A stretch of DNA of 64,000 bases from the NCBI GenBank assembly GCA_027924645.1, contig BSBN01001362.1, positions 248,001 through 312,000 of the forward strand. The letters run 5' to 3'. The notes under the pieces were generated by a model, which ran no database searches, was not told the origin of the DNA, and saw only the letters and a program-made list of their open reading frames with translations. This DNA comes from Cunninghamia lanceolata (lineage: Eukaryota; Streptophyta; Pinopsida; Cupressales; Cupressaceae). Positions 11,793 through 22,440 of the stretch are shown in pieces. Position 1 is the first letter of the stretch; every line of letters begins with the position of its first letter. The position numbers and the translations under genes are program-made.

Positions 11793-11935
11793 ACAAAGAG
11801 ATTGGGAGAGAGAATGTATTGCATGTCACAGATGAGGATGAGGAAGAAAATCAAGTAGATGTAGACATGAGTGATCATGATTCTTATCTTGTTGGCAATG
11901 TAGATGATTATGATGATGTTTTGTCACCTTAACTA
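11793..11935 (+). pseudogene. CACTA-1 acidic C-terminal tail beyond Copia-1
   Basis: After the ACAAA target copy, the sequence encodes an acidic tail beginning EIGRENVLHVTDEDEEEN and ending VLSP before TAA at 11933-11935. Its frame matches the acidic tail at 4380-4410 once the insert and one target copy are left out. This shows that Copia-1 entered the coding region of CACTA-1, and that this part of CACTA-1 has no stop. Confidence 0.8.
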
Positions 11936-12595
<660 letters not shown>

Positions 12596-12659
12596 CTTAA
12601 CATTAGGTGAACAAAATATTTAACCTATACTATTAAAGAATTTGTGTGAAAGGACAAGT

Positions 12660-13090
12660 AGAATTCCTTGTCATGCTCCCCCTTACTATTATGCTCCCCC
12701 TAACTTTAGTATTGTCATGTTGTTCTGGATCATACTATGTTTTACTACTTCACTTCTCCCCCTTTGACATCAATGGCAAAGGTGCTGGTCAATTAACCCC
12801 CTGACTTAAATCTCCTCATCATCTTGTAGTGTTGCTCCCCTTGTCTGATATTTTCTCTGGCTTAGTCATACTTCATGGTTTATAAGTTCAAAATTCTTTT
12901 GACCCTTTCCACCATGATCAATTTCAATTTTTCTTCTTTTTTGTTGTGCATTCTATTATAGAAACAGTGATTACCAATATGTCTACTAATTATCTTCTTC
13001 TTTGGATTGAAAATGCAACTCTTGAATTACCAAATTTGGTAATATAAATTGATTACTTTTCATATCACAGGTCTATTACAACTAGGGATT
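12660..13090 (-). mobile_element. Relic of a Copia 3' spacer (minus strand)
   Basis: Read on the minus strand, this has CCTTTGCCATTGATGTCAAA followed by GGGGGAGA, nearly the same as 10156-10180 in Copia-1, and two further GGGGGAG words (plus-strand CTCCCCC near 12678 and 12695). It looks like the non-coding stretch between RNase H and 3' LTR of a related Copia element. No coding part or LTR remains beside it. Confidence 0.6.
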
Positions 13091-14690
13091 ATACCCTTGA
13101 CTCTAGGTTCTGAAGGAGTATGAGCATGAGTTAACCGTAGCATAGGGTTGACTTGTTTCTTTTTTAGTTTGAATCATACTGGAACTCCTTGTTGGAGTCC
13201 AACTAAATTTTGTTAGTTGATATCCAATTGAGAACACGTGATGTTTGGTTGATCATTTCACGTGACTTTTGTCCTTTATTCTTGGAGATTACATCTGACA
13301 TCATCACATTCTTCCTTGAAGAAAGCCTCAGAACAATCACCACAATTGCAAGAAATTTGCAATGACAAATCCAAATAAGCTTCTTATATTGAATTCATAT
13401 GCTCTCAACTCTACATTTTGGAGACAATATTGTGACAATTTTCATTAAACAGTATAAACTAATAACAATTGTTCATACAAAAACCTCTACCATTTACAAA
13501 ACCTATCCAAAACTTAGACTTAAACACCTAATGTCTACCCACCCAATACAAAAAAATTAGAACCATTAAAACCAACCTTGGGATTCCTTTTATATGATTA
13601 AGGAATGCAACAAGCTTCAAGCCATTCACAACTGATTTTAGAATGGAATATTCTAGGGCACCTTTGCTCATGGAATAAGACAAAATCCTCTTTGTACTAC
13701 AAAAGTTTGTTGGAGAAGAAGCTTCCAAGTTTGTTGATCCTGTTTGTTGGTTCCCAAATATGCAGATTACCAAACCCTAAAAGGATACCAAACTTTATGA
13801 TCAGGTCCAATAATTGATTTGGCCAACTGACGGAATTAATAAAAAATGATTGAAATTCCCTACACTTCAGGCTCTATTATGCCTAGGTGGGTATACCTTA
13901 TTCACCAATTGATTATTGATACCATTAATTTGTTGGTAAATAATTAGCAGATTATGACCTCATACAATTCCTTTTATGATCTATTAAACCATACTGGCAT
14001 GAGGTTTGAAATAGATTCTATAGTACAAATTTACTTTCTATTCCTACTCCTACAATAGAAAACCAAATCAATATTTGAGAAATGATATTTGTACAAGGAA
14101 TTGTTTTAAGAGTGAATGATTGGTGCATTTTTCTTCATAGGGCAACATAGTCTAAACCCTAAAAGATATGTAACCTCTTTCTGGTTATAATTCTAACTGT
14201 TTGGCATTTATATTGTTTATGACTTGCATAAACGTGCAAGAAATTTATTTATCAGTCTCTACTTATTTATCCAAATGAATTCTTCCAAACTACTGTGATT
14301 TGCTTAAAGGAATTTAATTCTTACTTGAAGAAACCTAGTAAACAATTCACACGAAAACAACAAATGTGCTTCGATAAATTAGAAATATTCTTGATAAACT
14401 GATTTAAATAGTAAGGAAAAATCAAGTTGGAGACAACCAGATATTATTACCAATTAAATCAACAAACAATTGAAACCAGAAATTCAGCCACCATTTCAAT
14501 GCTTTCTTTCCATTACTTGCTCAGAAAAAGTTTTTTACAATGTATGCTTCTCAAAATTTAATTCCCATCCTCATTTCTAACTAGTCTTGGTTTCCTTTTT
14601 ATATGCATCAAAGGAAGGGACAAGCTTCAGACCATTCACATTTAAAAAATGCCTATTCAGTTTCCCCCCTTTTTACATAACAACTTTTGT
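13091..14690. other. Non-coding stretch with a diverged ~1-kb-spaced direct repeat
   Basis: No coding pattern is visible. Two blocks resemble each other: about 13550-13640 and 14565-14650, each with CCTTTTTATATG or CCTTTTATATG, then CAAGCTTCA(A/G)(G/A)CCATTCACA. On the minus strand an AAAAAGGGGGGAAAC tract lies near 14664-14680, just past the end of the first family X copy. It could be a polypurine tract of an element carrying family X. That reading is inference. Confidence 0.4.
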
Positions 14691-14696
14691 ATTATA

Positions 14697-17150
14697 TTAA
14701 TATAAGCTCGTCTTAATTAGACCGCTTAGATTACAAAAAATATTTTGAAATAAGAAAAACATGAAATAAATCATGAAGAAGTCCACGACCACTTGATGGC
14801 ATTCTCTATCAACAAAATGTGAACATTCTACTATATTTTGGTAATCCTCTGCTGGAGTCAAATACTCTATTTCCCATTGGTAGACAATGAAGTCCTTTGG
14901 CCATTTGTATTCTTGAATCAAAGGTATAAATTTGTCTGATGATCCTTCCACCTTTTATCCAACAATGCTTTGACTTCAATGACAAATTTTTCATACCCTG
15001 CATCTAGTGCAATCACTCTATCCAGAATCAGATTGAAACTGTGATTGTCTATATCTTCATCTTTTTTCAAGTAATCAATCACCCAAGGAATTGTTTGATC
15101 AAACTCATTTTTCCACTCTTCAAGGCTTTTGATTTGATTACCTTCTGTCAAAATTGAAGGTATGAATTGATGTTTGAAAGTGGCAAAAGAGTCTATCTTT
15201 GCTTGCATCTTTTGGCTCTCTCCAGTCACATATTGAAACTCATCCAAAATCATCTTGACCATTTTTTCTGTTGATTTAAGTACAGCAGGACCATCTGGAT
15301 TTCTTTGCAGAACTTTTCACAGAGTAATCAATGTATGATGTGCTGGTTGCCATCTCTTAAATAATGGATCTAAAATAGAAAAATGAACTTCAATCTATTC
15401 TAATGCTTGAGACAAAGCATTGTAACACTCATACACATCTCCTAATTTGTCAACAACCAATTTTACTCTATACTCCAAAATTTTCTCAAATACATAAAAA
15501 ATTTTCAATCTTGCTTCTCCTTTTGTTATCTCATTTTGCTTTTTCAAGTCCTCAAGTTCATTTTCAAACCTCAACTTCAAAGTATTCATCTGATCAATAG
15601 GCATTGTGTCACTAGCTTCTTGGGCTTGTGGAGGATGATATGGTACAATTTCTTTACTTTGAGACACATCGACTGCTTTGAGTTGCTTCTTCAATTTTAC
15701 ATTCTCTAGATATAATCTGTTGACTTCCTCATTCATTTCAATTTGGTTTTTTCATACTCAACCAATTTTTGCTCCATATTTGTCACAACATCTCTAGTAA
15801 ACATGGTTGAATGCATCGTAAGGGTAGCTGCCTCCAAGACTGATGTATCCTTTAGTGTTTTAACCATCACTATCGCTCTCATTTCCTGGACAACATCAAG
15901 CAATCTTGGCTTCTGTGTACTCTTTTGTATGCTCCATATAGCCAAAGTTTCAATTTTAGGATTGTATCCCACACCACTCATTCCAATCTCAAAATCAATT
16001 TCAGATACCATAATAGGATCACCCCGATTTCTTACTTGATCAAGTAAGAACGTTGTTTTCAGATCCACCCCTAGAATAATCAACATATTACTCTTTAACA
16101 CCATTTTTCTAGCCTCTTCAAGGCTAATATTTATTTCATCAATTTTCATTTCTCTGAATGTTTGAGCAATTATTTTCTCATATTGTGATTCATCCTTTCC
16201 CATCTTATTTATTTCAACTTTTTGCTCAAACTCTTTCATTTTTATTTTTAACCAAAAATCTTTGAATTGAGGAGTATGAATAAACTCATCATCATCCATG
16301 AATCTTAAAAAGTCAACTATTGTTTCATCCTCATGCATTTTGGTTTCTCCCTTTTTCCTAGCTCTCTATCATTCCTTTAGGCATGTGAGCTTTTGCTTCT
16401 TGTTTTGGAGGTTGATCAACTTCTACATGCTCACTCATGTGTTGTAGTACACTGGCAATTTCCTCTGTATCTCCCATCCCCTCAAATATTTCATAGAGTA
16501 CTAATGGGGTAACATCATCAATCTTTTACCTTTTAGAGGGTGGTTGCTCAGGTGAGGATTCAAATATAGACATTGTATCAGTAGGAGGCTCAGAAATTAC
16601 AATCGCTTTTGCCCTTTTGACAAGAAGCTTTGCAAGCTTTTCAGATTGTTGTTGGATTTACCATACAATTTCTCAAAATTATCAATCATCAAAATTATCC
16701 TCTTCAAAGGATCAATTTCCTCTACAAAAAACCTTGAAAATTCTGGATCATTTTCCTTCTCTTTTTCAACTTTTATCAATATATCCCATTTATTTTCCTC
16801 TCATACATCTGCTCTGGTATGAGACAATTCTTGATAATATCCTCTTCATAATCAACTTTGTGAGTGATCTCAGATTTTGTAAGGATCACCTACCTGACAA
16901 AATTCATGTGACCCTCTGGCTCAAAAACTCTTTTTGTTGAACATTTCAAAGAATACATAATTTTTAAACACTCTTGCAATTCTTCTAGAGTATCAGCACC
17001 AATAGACAATCCCTCAAATACAGTTAAGTCTGGTAGGAATGTACCCTTTTTCTACTTCTTCATGACATCTCTTTCCATCCAAAGCATTTGCCACATGAAT
17101 TACAAGAATGCCAACCTTGAGGGACAAAACTTTGGCAAAATGATGGTGCC
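14697..17150 (-). pseudogene. Family X copy 1, C-terminal two thirds (unrecognised protein)
   Basis: I do not recognise this protein. On the minus strand, from 17150 down to about 14700, several frames joined by stops give one continuous homologue of copy 2 (24720-22440). Shared words include 'FMWQMLWMERDVMKK' (copy 2 'FFWQLMWMDKEHMDK'), 'EEDIIKNC' (copy 2 'SEDIIRNC'), a 'DPL-RIIMM-FE-LY-KS' block, 'DDEFIHTPQFKDFWLKIK', 'EINISLEEARKMV' and 'TFLLDQVR'. Then come a Lys/Glu-rich, probably coiled-coil stretch and a C-terminal 'ILDRVIALDAGYEKF' block. The longest open part is 201 codons (15733-16338). It is cut from its N-terminal third by the insertion at 17151-19820. No enzyme motif is visible. 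Confidence 0.7.
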
Positions 17151-17534
17151 TGTTGGGACTGAAATTCCCAAGATACTTTTTGGTAAATATTAAGTTTTAA
17201 TCATCCAAAGATTTTAGTATGTGAGCATATATGGAAAGATCCACAGTTGTTTTGAAGCAGAAATTAACAATTGAGTTGATAGAAATATTTGGATTTGATC
17301 TATTTTGATTCCTAAAGACTTAATATAACATGGTTGAAGTGCTCATTAAAGATGAACCGTAAACAAGCAAGTGAAAAGTTACAAACCTTGTTGAAAATAA
17401 AGGAAAAATGGCATTAAGTACCAGAGTTGAATATGGGTGAATTCCTTGTCGAAAATGAATAGGGGTTGCTTTTTGAACCATCTTAAAATTCCTTGTATTT
17501 TGCAAGTTATGTGTGTTTTTGGTAAAATGCATTG

Positions 17535-18290
17535 TGGTATGGGTTTGTATGTTTGTATATACAAAGTCGTTTGTATATACAAAGTCATTTGTATGTTGTG
17601 TCATTGTATGATGCATATGCAAAGTCCCTTGTATATCGGGTCATGGTATGATCGCATAAAGGAGTCATCGGGTTGATGCATCATTTATTTGTATGCATTT
17701 GGCTAATGTTTTATTGTTACATACAAGGTGGACCCGGCGAGGTTAAAAGTTGAAATGTATTTTCTGTCGGGTCCGTTGCTTGTATGTTTGGCAGAACGCA
17801 ACATACATTGCGATACATACAAGGCGATATGCATAGCCGGACTTGAAAAATTTGTGAAATAAGGAAAATTCGTTGTATGTTTGTGCTTTGTATGTATCTG
17901 ACATACATTACCGATATACAATGCATTACATGCAAGCCGCGAAACCAAAGGTTTATTAAAGTTGAAACATTCGTTGTATGTTTGTATGTATCTTAGATAC
18001 ATGCTGATATACATTGCATTATATACAAGTGCCAGAACCAAAAGGTTATTTAAAAGAGTTAAATGCTTGTATATTCCGTGCTTTATATGCATGTTTCAAA
18101 CATACATTGCATTTGATACATACAAGCCAGAATTCAGAGAAATTTAAATCTAGTATATACAATGTATCACACCGGGACTTTATGTATATCGCCAATGCAT
18201 ATACAAGTTTATATAAGCCCAGATTTGAATGACATATTAAATATTGTGAATTTTAGCTTGGGGCCGTGCTTGTATATGAAAGAAATGTAT
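17535..18290. repeat. Palindromic tandem array inside the solo LTR, period about 95-100 bp
   Basis: About seven diverged units each carry TTGTATGT-like words followed by the inverse ACATACAA or ATATACAAG. For example, TTGTATGTTTGTATGTATC (about 17973) faces GATACATGC...TATACAAG (about 18028), and GCTTGTATGTTTGG (17778) faces CGATACATACAAGG (17811). The word CGTTGTATGTTTGT recurs 101 bp apart (17871 and 17972), and related units follow at about 93-bp steps. Each unit could fold into a long imperfect hairpin. ORFs on both strands here are by-products of the palindromes. Confidence 0.8.
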
Positions 18291-18785
18291 TTGATACACA
18301 AGACAGAATGATGTTCTTACAGCGATGTTGGAGGTCCTGCCGACATAGAAACCCTAAAATGACATTAAAATCTGAATGGTTAAGATATTTTTCTGATAGT
18401 TGAAATATTGGTTTTTTGTAGGATATACACAGTGGGGATTAAGTTGTATAAACACCCACGAAAGGATCCTGAGGAGCTAAATAAAATATCGATAAGGGAA
18501 GTAATTACTTAAGTAAATACATGTCTTTAAACAAATTTGTTTTGATTATTTGATCAGAAATTAATTTGTGTTTTATCTGGTCTTTTTAGGATAATAAAGA
18601 AACCCTTGAAGGAGATTAAGAGGAACTACAGTTAAAGAAGCTTTGGTTGACCCTGAAATGGTTATCCATTTGGTGATTAAAGACGAGTATTAATTTTCCT
18701 GAAACTGTTTTATTAAGACAAACATTGTTGTTCGGTTATCAACCATCACAACTATTGTAACTGGTCTGAAGCTTGTATGCCGCTC

Positions 18786-18793
18786 TTTATAAG
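18786..18793 (+). promoter_or_regulatory. Possible TATA box of the solo LTR
   Basis: TTTATAAG is followed within ~30-40 bases by AGACCACAAAAAGAGG and a purine-rich run. This is the layout expected at the U3/R boundary of a plus-oriented LTR. The assignment rests on sequence only. Confidence 0.35.
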
Positions 18794-19820
18794 AGATGAC
18801 CAAGACCACAAAAAGAGGAGAGGAGAGATAGAATAGAAGATAGAATAGGAAAGATTACAGAATAGAACAGGAGATACTATAGATTAGATTTGAACAGTAA
18901 TGTCAATTCACTTTTAATATATTTTATTTCTGGTAGACCATGTGCAAGCATTCTTTGATGAAGTCAAGTCTGTGAACATGAAGTAGTAACTGCAAATTTT
19001 GGTATCAACTATCTATTTAATTTATTTAATTATATGACTGTATCCTTTCAAAGTTTTCTCTGTTATTCAATTTGAGTTATCAAGTATATCTTCAAGTTGT
19101 CTATACACATTTGCTATTATAGTGTGATAAGATTAATTGGTTTTTGTTTTCAGAATTAAATCCTTTAAATCTATCATAGTAACTATGAAGACATTGTCAT
19201 GGATCTGTAAGAAGAGTCATATAGTTAGGGTTTGTATTCTGTCTCTAGTTTTTGATAAATCTGTTACAATTGCAGTATTATTCTGATAGGTTCCTTCAAG
19301 TAGCGATTGTAGGTAATTTGATTTTATCAATTGGATATATGTAAGTATGGAATATTAACTATTTCCTTGCAGGGTTGTACAAGTTACATACCTATTCTTT
19401 CATGCCAGATAGTTCGAGTTTTTACCAAACAAACAGTTATTTATTTCATGATCATACTGACTCTATATTCAATAAGGCACTGGTCTAGTGTTTTCATTAT
19501 CACTCATACAAATTCACTTTAGATTTACTTAATTAGATTGCGTTATTGTTTTAGCATTACAATTTAGATCATTTAGAATTAACTTGTTGTCTTTTCATCT
19601 GTTTTATAATTTATACCATTATCAATAGTTAGATTAATTCTTATCAAAGTAGTGATCATCTTTTTATCTGCTTTATTAATTAGAGGTTTACCCGCCTAGG
19701 TCTGGCAAAGCCTGAAGTGAAGGGGGTTTAGCCATATCTACCCCGTGTCAGTTAGCCAAAAATGTCAAGAGAGCCTGGCAACCTCTTAGGGTTAACGACC
19801 TGCATTTTTGAGACCTAACA

Positions 19821-20960
19821 GTGCCTAAGTACATCCATAAACTCTTATGATTATGTAATTTGGTAGAAAGAAGAAATCACCAAAATTGTGCATATGGCCT
19901 TGTTCTGGTCGTATTACATGTGGTCTTAGGAATTGTCTTACCTCTGAAGATAATCTTGGTACATTATTAACAAGAGTGGCCATTATCTTGATAATCCAAT
20001 CATCATGAAAAGAAACATAATCATTTTTGTTACAATTTATGTCCCAAATGTAGCACCAACACTATATAGGCAACTTGTAACCTTTCTTGTTAGCCATACT
20101 CAAATCCACTCTTGAACTCCATCTTCTCCTATTTTGAAACAATATGAGATAACACAACAAGGAATAATGTCTAAATTTTATTGGTGCTTTGTTCTCCAAC
20201 ACCTGAAGAAATTCTTTATGCAATTGCTACTCCAAGAATGAAGCAAAATCATACTCAATATTGAGCTCAGGGTTCTAAATTCTCATTGCCATCATTATTA
20301 TTCCTACTGGCATCTTTTCTTGTGCATCTTCCCCAAGAATCAGATACAAAGCAAAGTAGGTTTTCTTGAAGTATACAGTGAAACTATCAACAGGGAATGG
20401 TTCCACAGAAGTGGTAGGAACAGGCATTCTCCTGTTATTAGCCCCCCTCTTCATATACATTGGGAGTTCATCATTCCTGTAAGTTTTTCTTAACCTATTA
20501 TATAGTCCTCTCCACTTTTTTGAATATCCACTTTTGTTAGAGCGTGTTTGTTCAACATGAAACAATTTATTATTGCATCCATTGTAATTGTCACTAGTGG
20601 TGAGCCATCAGGTAGCCTTACTGTCTTAGTAGCACCATGGTAACATTGTGCCAAAATCCAAATGAACTCAACATCCATAAAAACATTTGGTACTACTAAT
20701 TTGGCCATATCTAGAATCCAAGGATTGCATACAGGAGCTTGGGCATCCTTTTTGTTATAAAAATACCAGAATGAACTCCATCCTAAAACATGAATAATTG
20801 CATCCCTACAACCTTGGAACTCATCTTTGAAAACCTTCTTGTACCCCTTATCTATTGACTATGGTAGTACATCTTAAATTGATTGTTGTAATGGTCTTTT
20901 CTTCTCTTTTGGGACAGAAGATTCAACTTTCTTGCTAGATTCAGCCTTTTTTGGTGCCAT
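19821..20960 (-). pseudogene. Family X copy 1, N-terminal third
   Basis: The frame starts at ATG 20960 with a basic, Lys-rich head (MAPKKAESSKKVESS), as copy 2 does at 25812 (MSK, stop, GKPSASEEKPSKK). It continues with 'GWSSFWYFYNKKD', 'VPNVFMDVEFIWILAQ' (copy 2 'FLDVFMDVGFLKVLVG'), 'YFALYLILGEDAQEKMPVG' (copy 2 'YYALCQIIGKDHESKMPIG') and 'IIIRVYGCT' (copy 2 'TLIKVYGCS'). It stops at the GTGCC duplication, where the 2.67-kb insertion begins. Several stops occur; the one at about 19828 is a TAG. The Lys-rich head could be a nuclear localisation signal. No known domain is recognised. Confidence 0.7.
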
Positions 20961-22440
20961 TATGAATTTAAGACTGACCTAGAGTTTTGAAAACTACTTG
21001 TATACTTCACACAACTATGTAAGAGCAATGAGAATTCACTTAATTTTGTAGAGAGAAAACTAAATAACTCACCTATCAATTTTCCGCACAATGCTCACCA
21101 ATACTGCAACTTTATCACTTTTCGGGTGCTCCAAATCACTCTCTGAACTACTTTGAATTGTTGTGAATGATTAAAATGACATGACAAATCAAATTTTATC
21201 AAGCTTCCATACCAGACCACTCTGCCATTAATTTGGTTTCGTGCTAAGTGACATGCTTCGGTCACTGCGATTTGATTTTGAATATCTACCATTGATGAAG
21301 AGTGATCTAGTGGCCATAATGCTTTGCATTAAATATAACCCACAGTTGTATCGCAATCCCACTCAAATGGTTAAGAAACTCTGCAGGGTAGCAGGTCAAT
21401 AAAACCCTACCTTTTCATTCCCTTATAGCACTACCACAAGCCATGTTGGGTCTCATCGCGGGACCGTGGGATCAGTTGAAAGTTAAATTTGATGCTTACC
21501 TCTATCTCACAAACCTTGTAAGATTGTTGTCACGGGATTGGGGGATCAATTTTAACCCTTTTTAACTCTTACTGCTCTACCGCCGCTTCATGAGTTCACC
21601 ACTACAGTGATGCAGTTGTTATTGCTTGTTGGGTCTTAACCTCACCGCAAGCCCACAAACTAACTTTGAAGTCCATTCTGGGCTACGATATACATTATAT
21701 GCTACTTGAGACTGCTTACTGCAAGCCCACCAACTGACTTTGAAACTGCTACGGGGTTGCGGTATACTTGAACTTGTTCTTACTTTTACCATCGTCCCAC
21801 TAATGTATGTATCTCCTGCTACAGTATAGTGGTAATAAAATGTTTACCACCTTTTTCTCCCACACATCTGCAAAGGGCTATTAGGGTATGCTATGGTATT
21901 GTGGTAATATACAAAAACACATTTTTGGAGCAAATTACAAAGACTTAACTTATGCACATGATAGGAAGGATCTATGGAAAATGATCAAAGGATATTTTGC
22001 ATGAGTAGGATAAGGACTTAGACCCTCTAGGATAAATTTGTGGGAATGAAACAAGATGGGACCAAATGGATTTTGGACAGTCGTAACACTATTGAACCAC
22101 CTTGAGCATCTTTTCCCTCTCAGCACTTCCTCGAATGATGGTCCTTGAACTACTAACTGAAATTGAAATGTGAATCAAATTCACATTTTACTTTATCTCT
22201 AACCTCCTCCTTGTCAGCATCCAAGACTTCAAAATTGGTGACCCTTTAGCAAAAATGTGTCGACCACATGACTTAAAGCATAAAGTAGAAAACAAAACAA
22301 CTAATTAATGAGAATGAAAAATAATATGGGGAATACAAAATAACATGCTCATCTTTTATAAGGCTTGGTGAACAACCCGTGACTATATCTTGAGCTTGGC
22401 AAGGTTTTCACATCTGTTTGAGCATATATTAAATTGTATT
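20961..22440. other. Spacer between the two family X copies, upstream of copy 1
   Basis: No gene is recognised. The part nearest the copy 1 start codon (20961-21310) would be its 5' untranslated or promoter region. A diverged short-period array fills about 21340-21905 (listed separately). The remaining 21906-22440 is AT-rich, without clear repeats, and includes the 3' end of copy 2. Confidence 0.5.
21340..21905. repeat. Diverged tandem array, period about 74 bp, upstream of family X copy 1
   Basis: Similar blocks recur at 72-74 bp steps: GGGATCAGTTG at 21468 and GGGATCAATTT at 21542; GCAAGCCCACAAACTAACTT at 21647 and GCAAGCCCACCAACTGACTT at 21721; GTGGTAAT at 21829 and 21901. Within a unit, CCGCAAGCCC-like and GGGGTTGCGG-like words are inverted, so each can form a short hairpin. 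It lies 0.4-0.95 kb upstream of the copy 1 start. Confidence 0.75.

Larger units (their letters stand above)
1171..11935 (+). mobile_element. CACTA-1: decayed En/Spm-like DNA transposon split by Copia-1
   Basis: The segments 1171-4410 and 11793-11935 carry, in order, the parts of a plant CACTA transposase: an N-terminal Cys-rich transposase-associated domain, TNP2, DUF4218, and a DUF4216-like tail. The protein would bind element ends and catalyse cut-and-paste transposition in the nucleus. The Copia-1 element at 4411-11792 interrupts it. On removing that insert and one copy of the 5-bp target duplication, the acidic C-terminal frame runs on unbroken to a stop at 11933-11935. Stops and frameshifts make it inactive. 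Terminal CACTA repeats were not found at either side. Confidence 0.85.
17151..19820. mobile_element. 2,670-bp TG...CA insertion in family X, probable solo LTR
   Basis: The segment starts TGTTGGGACTG and ends GACCTAACA. It is flanked on both sides by GTGCC (17146-17150 and 19821-19825), an exact 5-bp target duplication typical of LTR retrotransposons. Family X homology stops at one edge and resumes at the other. No coding domain, primer site or second copy of the ends is visible inside, so a single large LTR left by recombination is the simplest reading. A promoter-like TTTATAAG sits at 18786. A short internal-deletion element cannot be excluded. Confidence 0.75.

Noticed and set aside
13528..13817. 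70-81-codon ORFs on both strands
   Set aside because: They overlap each other, lack motifs and lie in non-coding DNA with only a weak direct repeat.
17320..18232. Overlapping His/Met/Tyr-rich ORFs on both strands
   Set aside because: They come from the palindromic array in the solo LTR; codon patterns mirror the repeats and nothing is conserved outside them.
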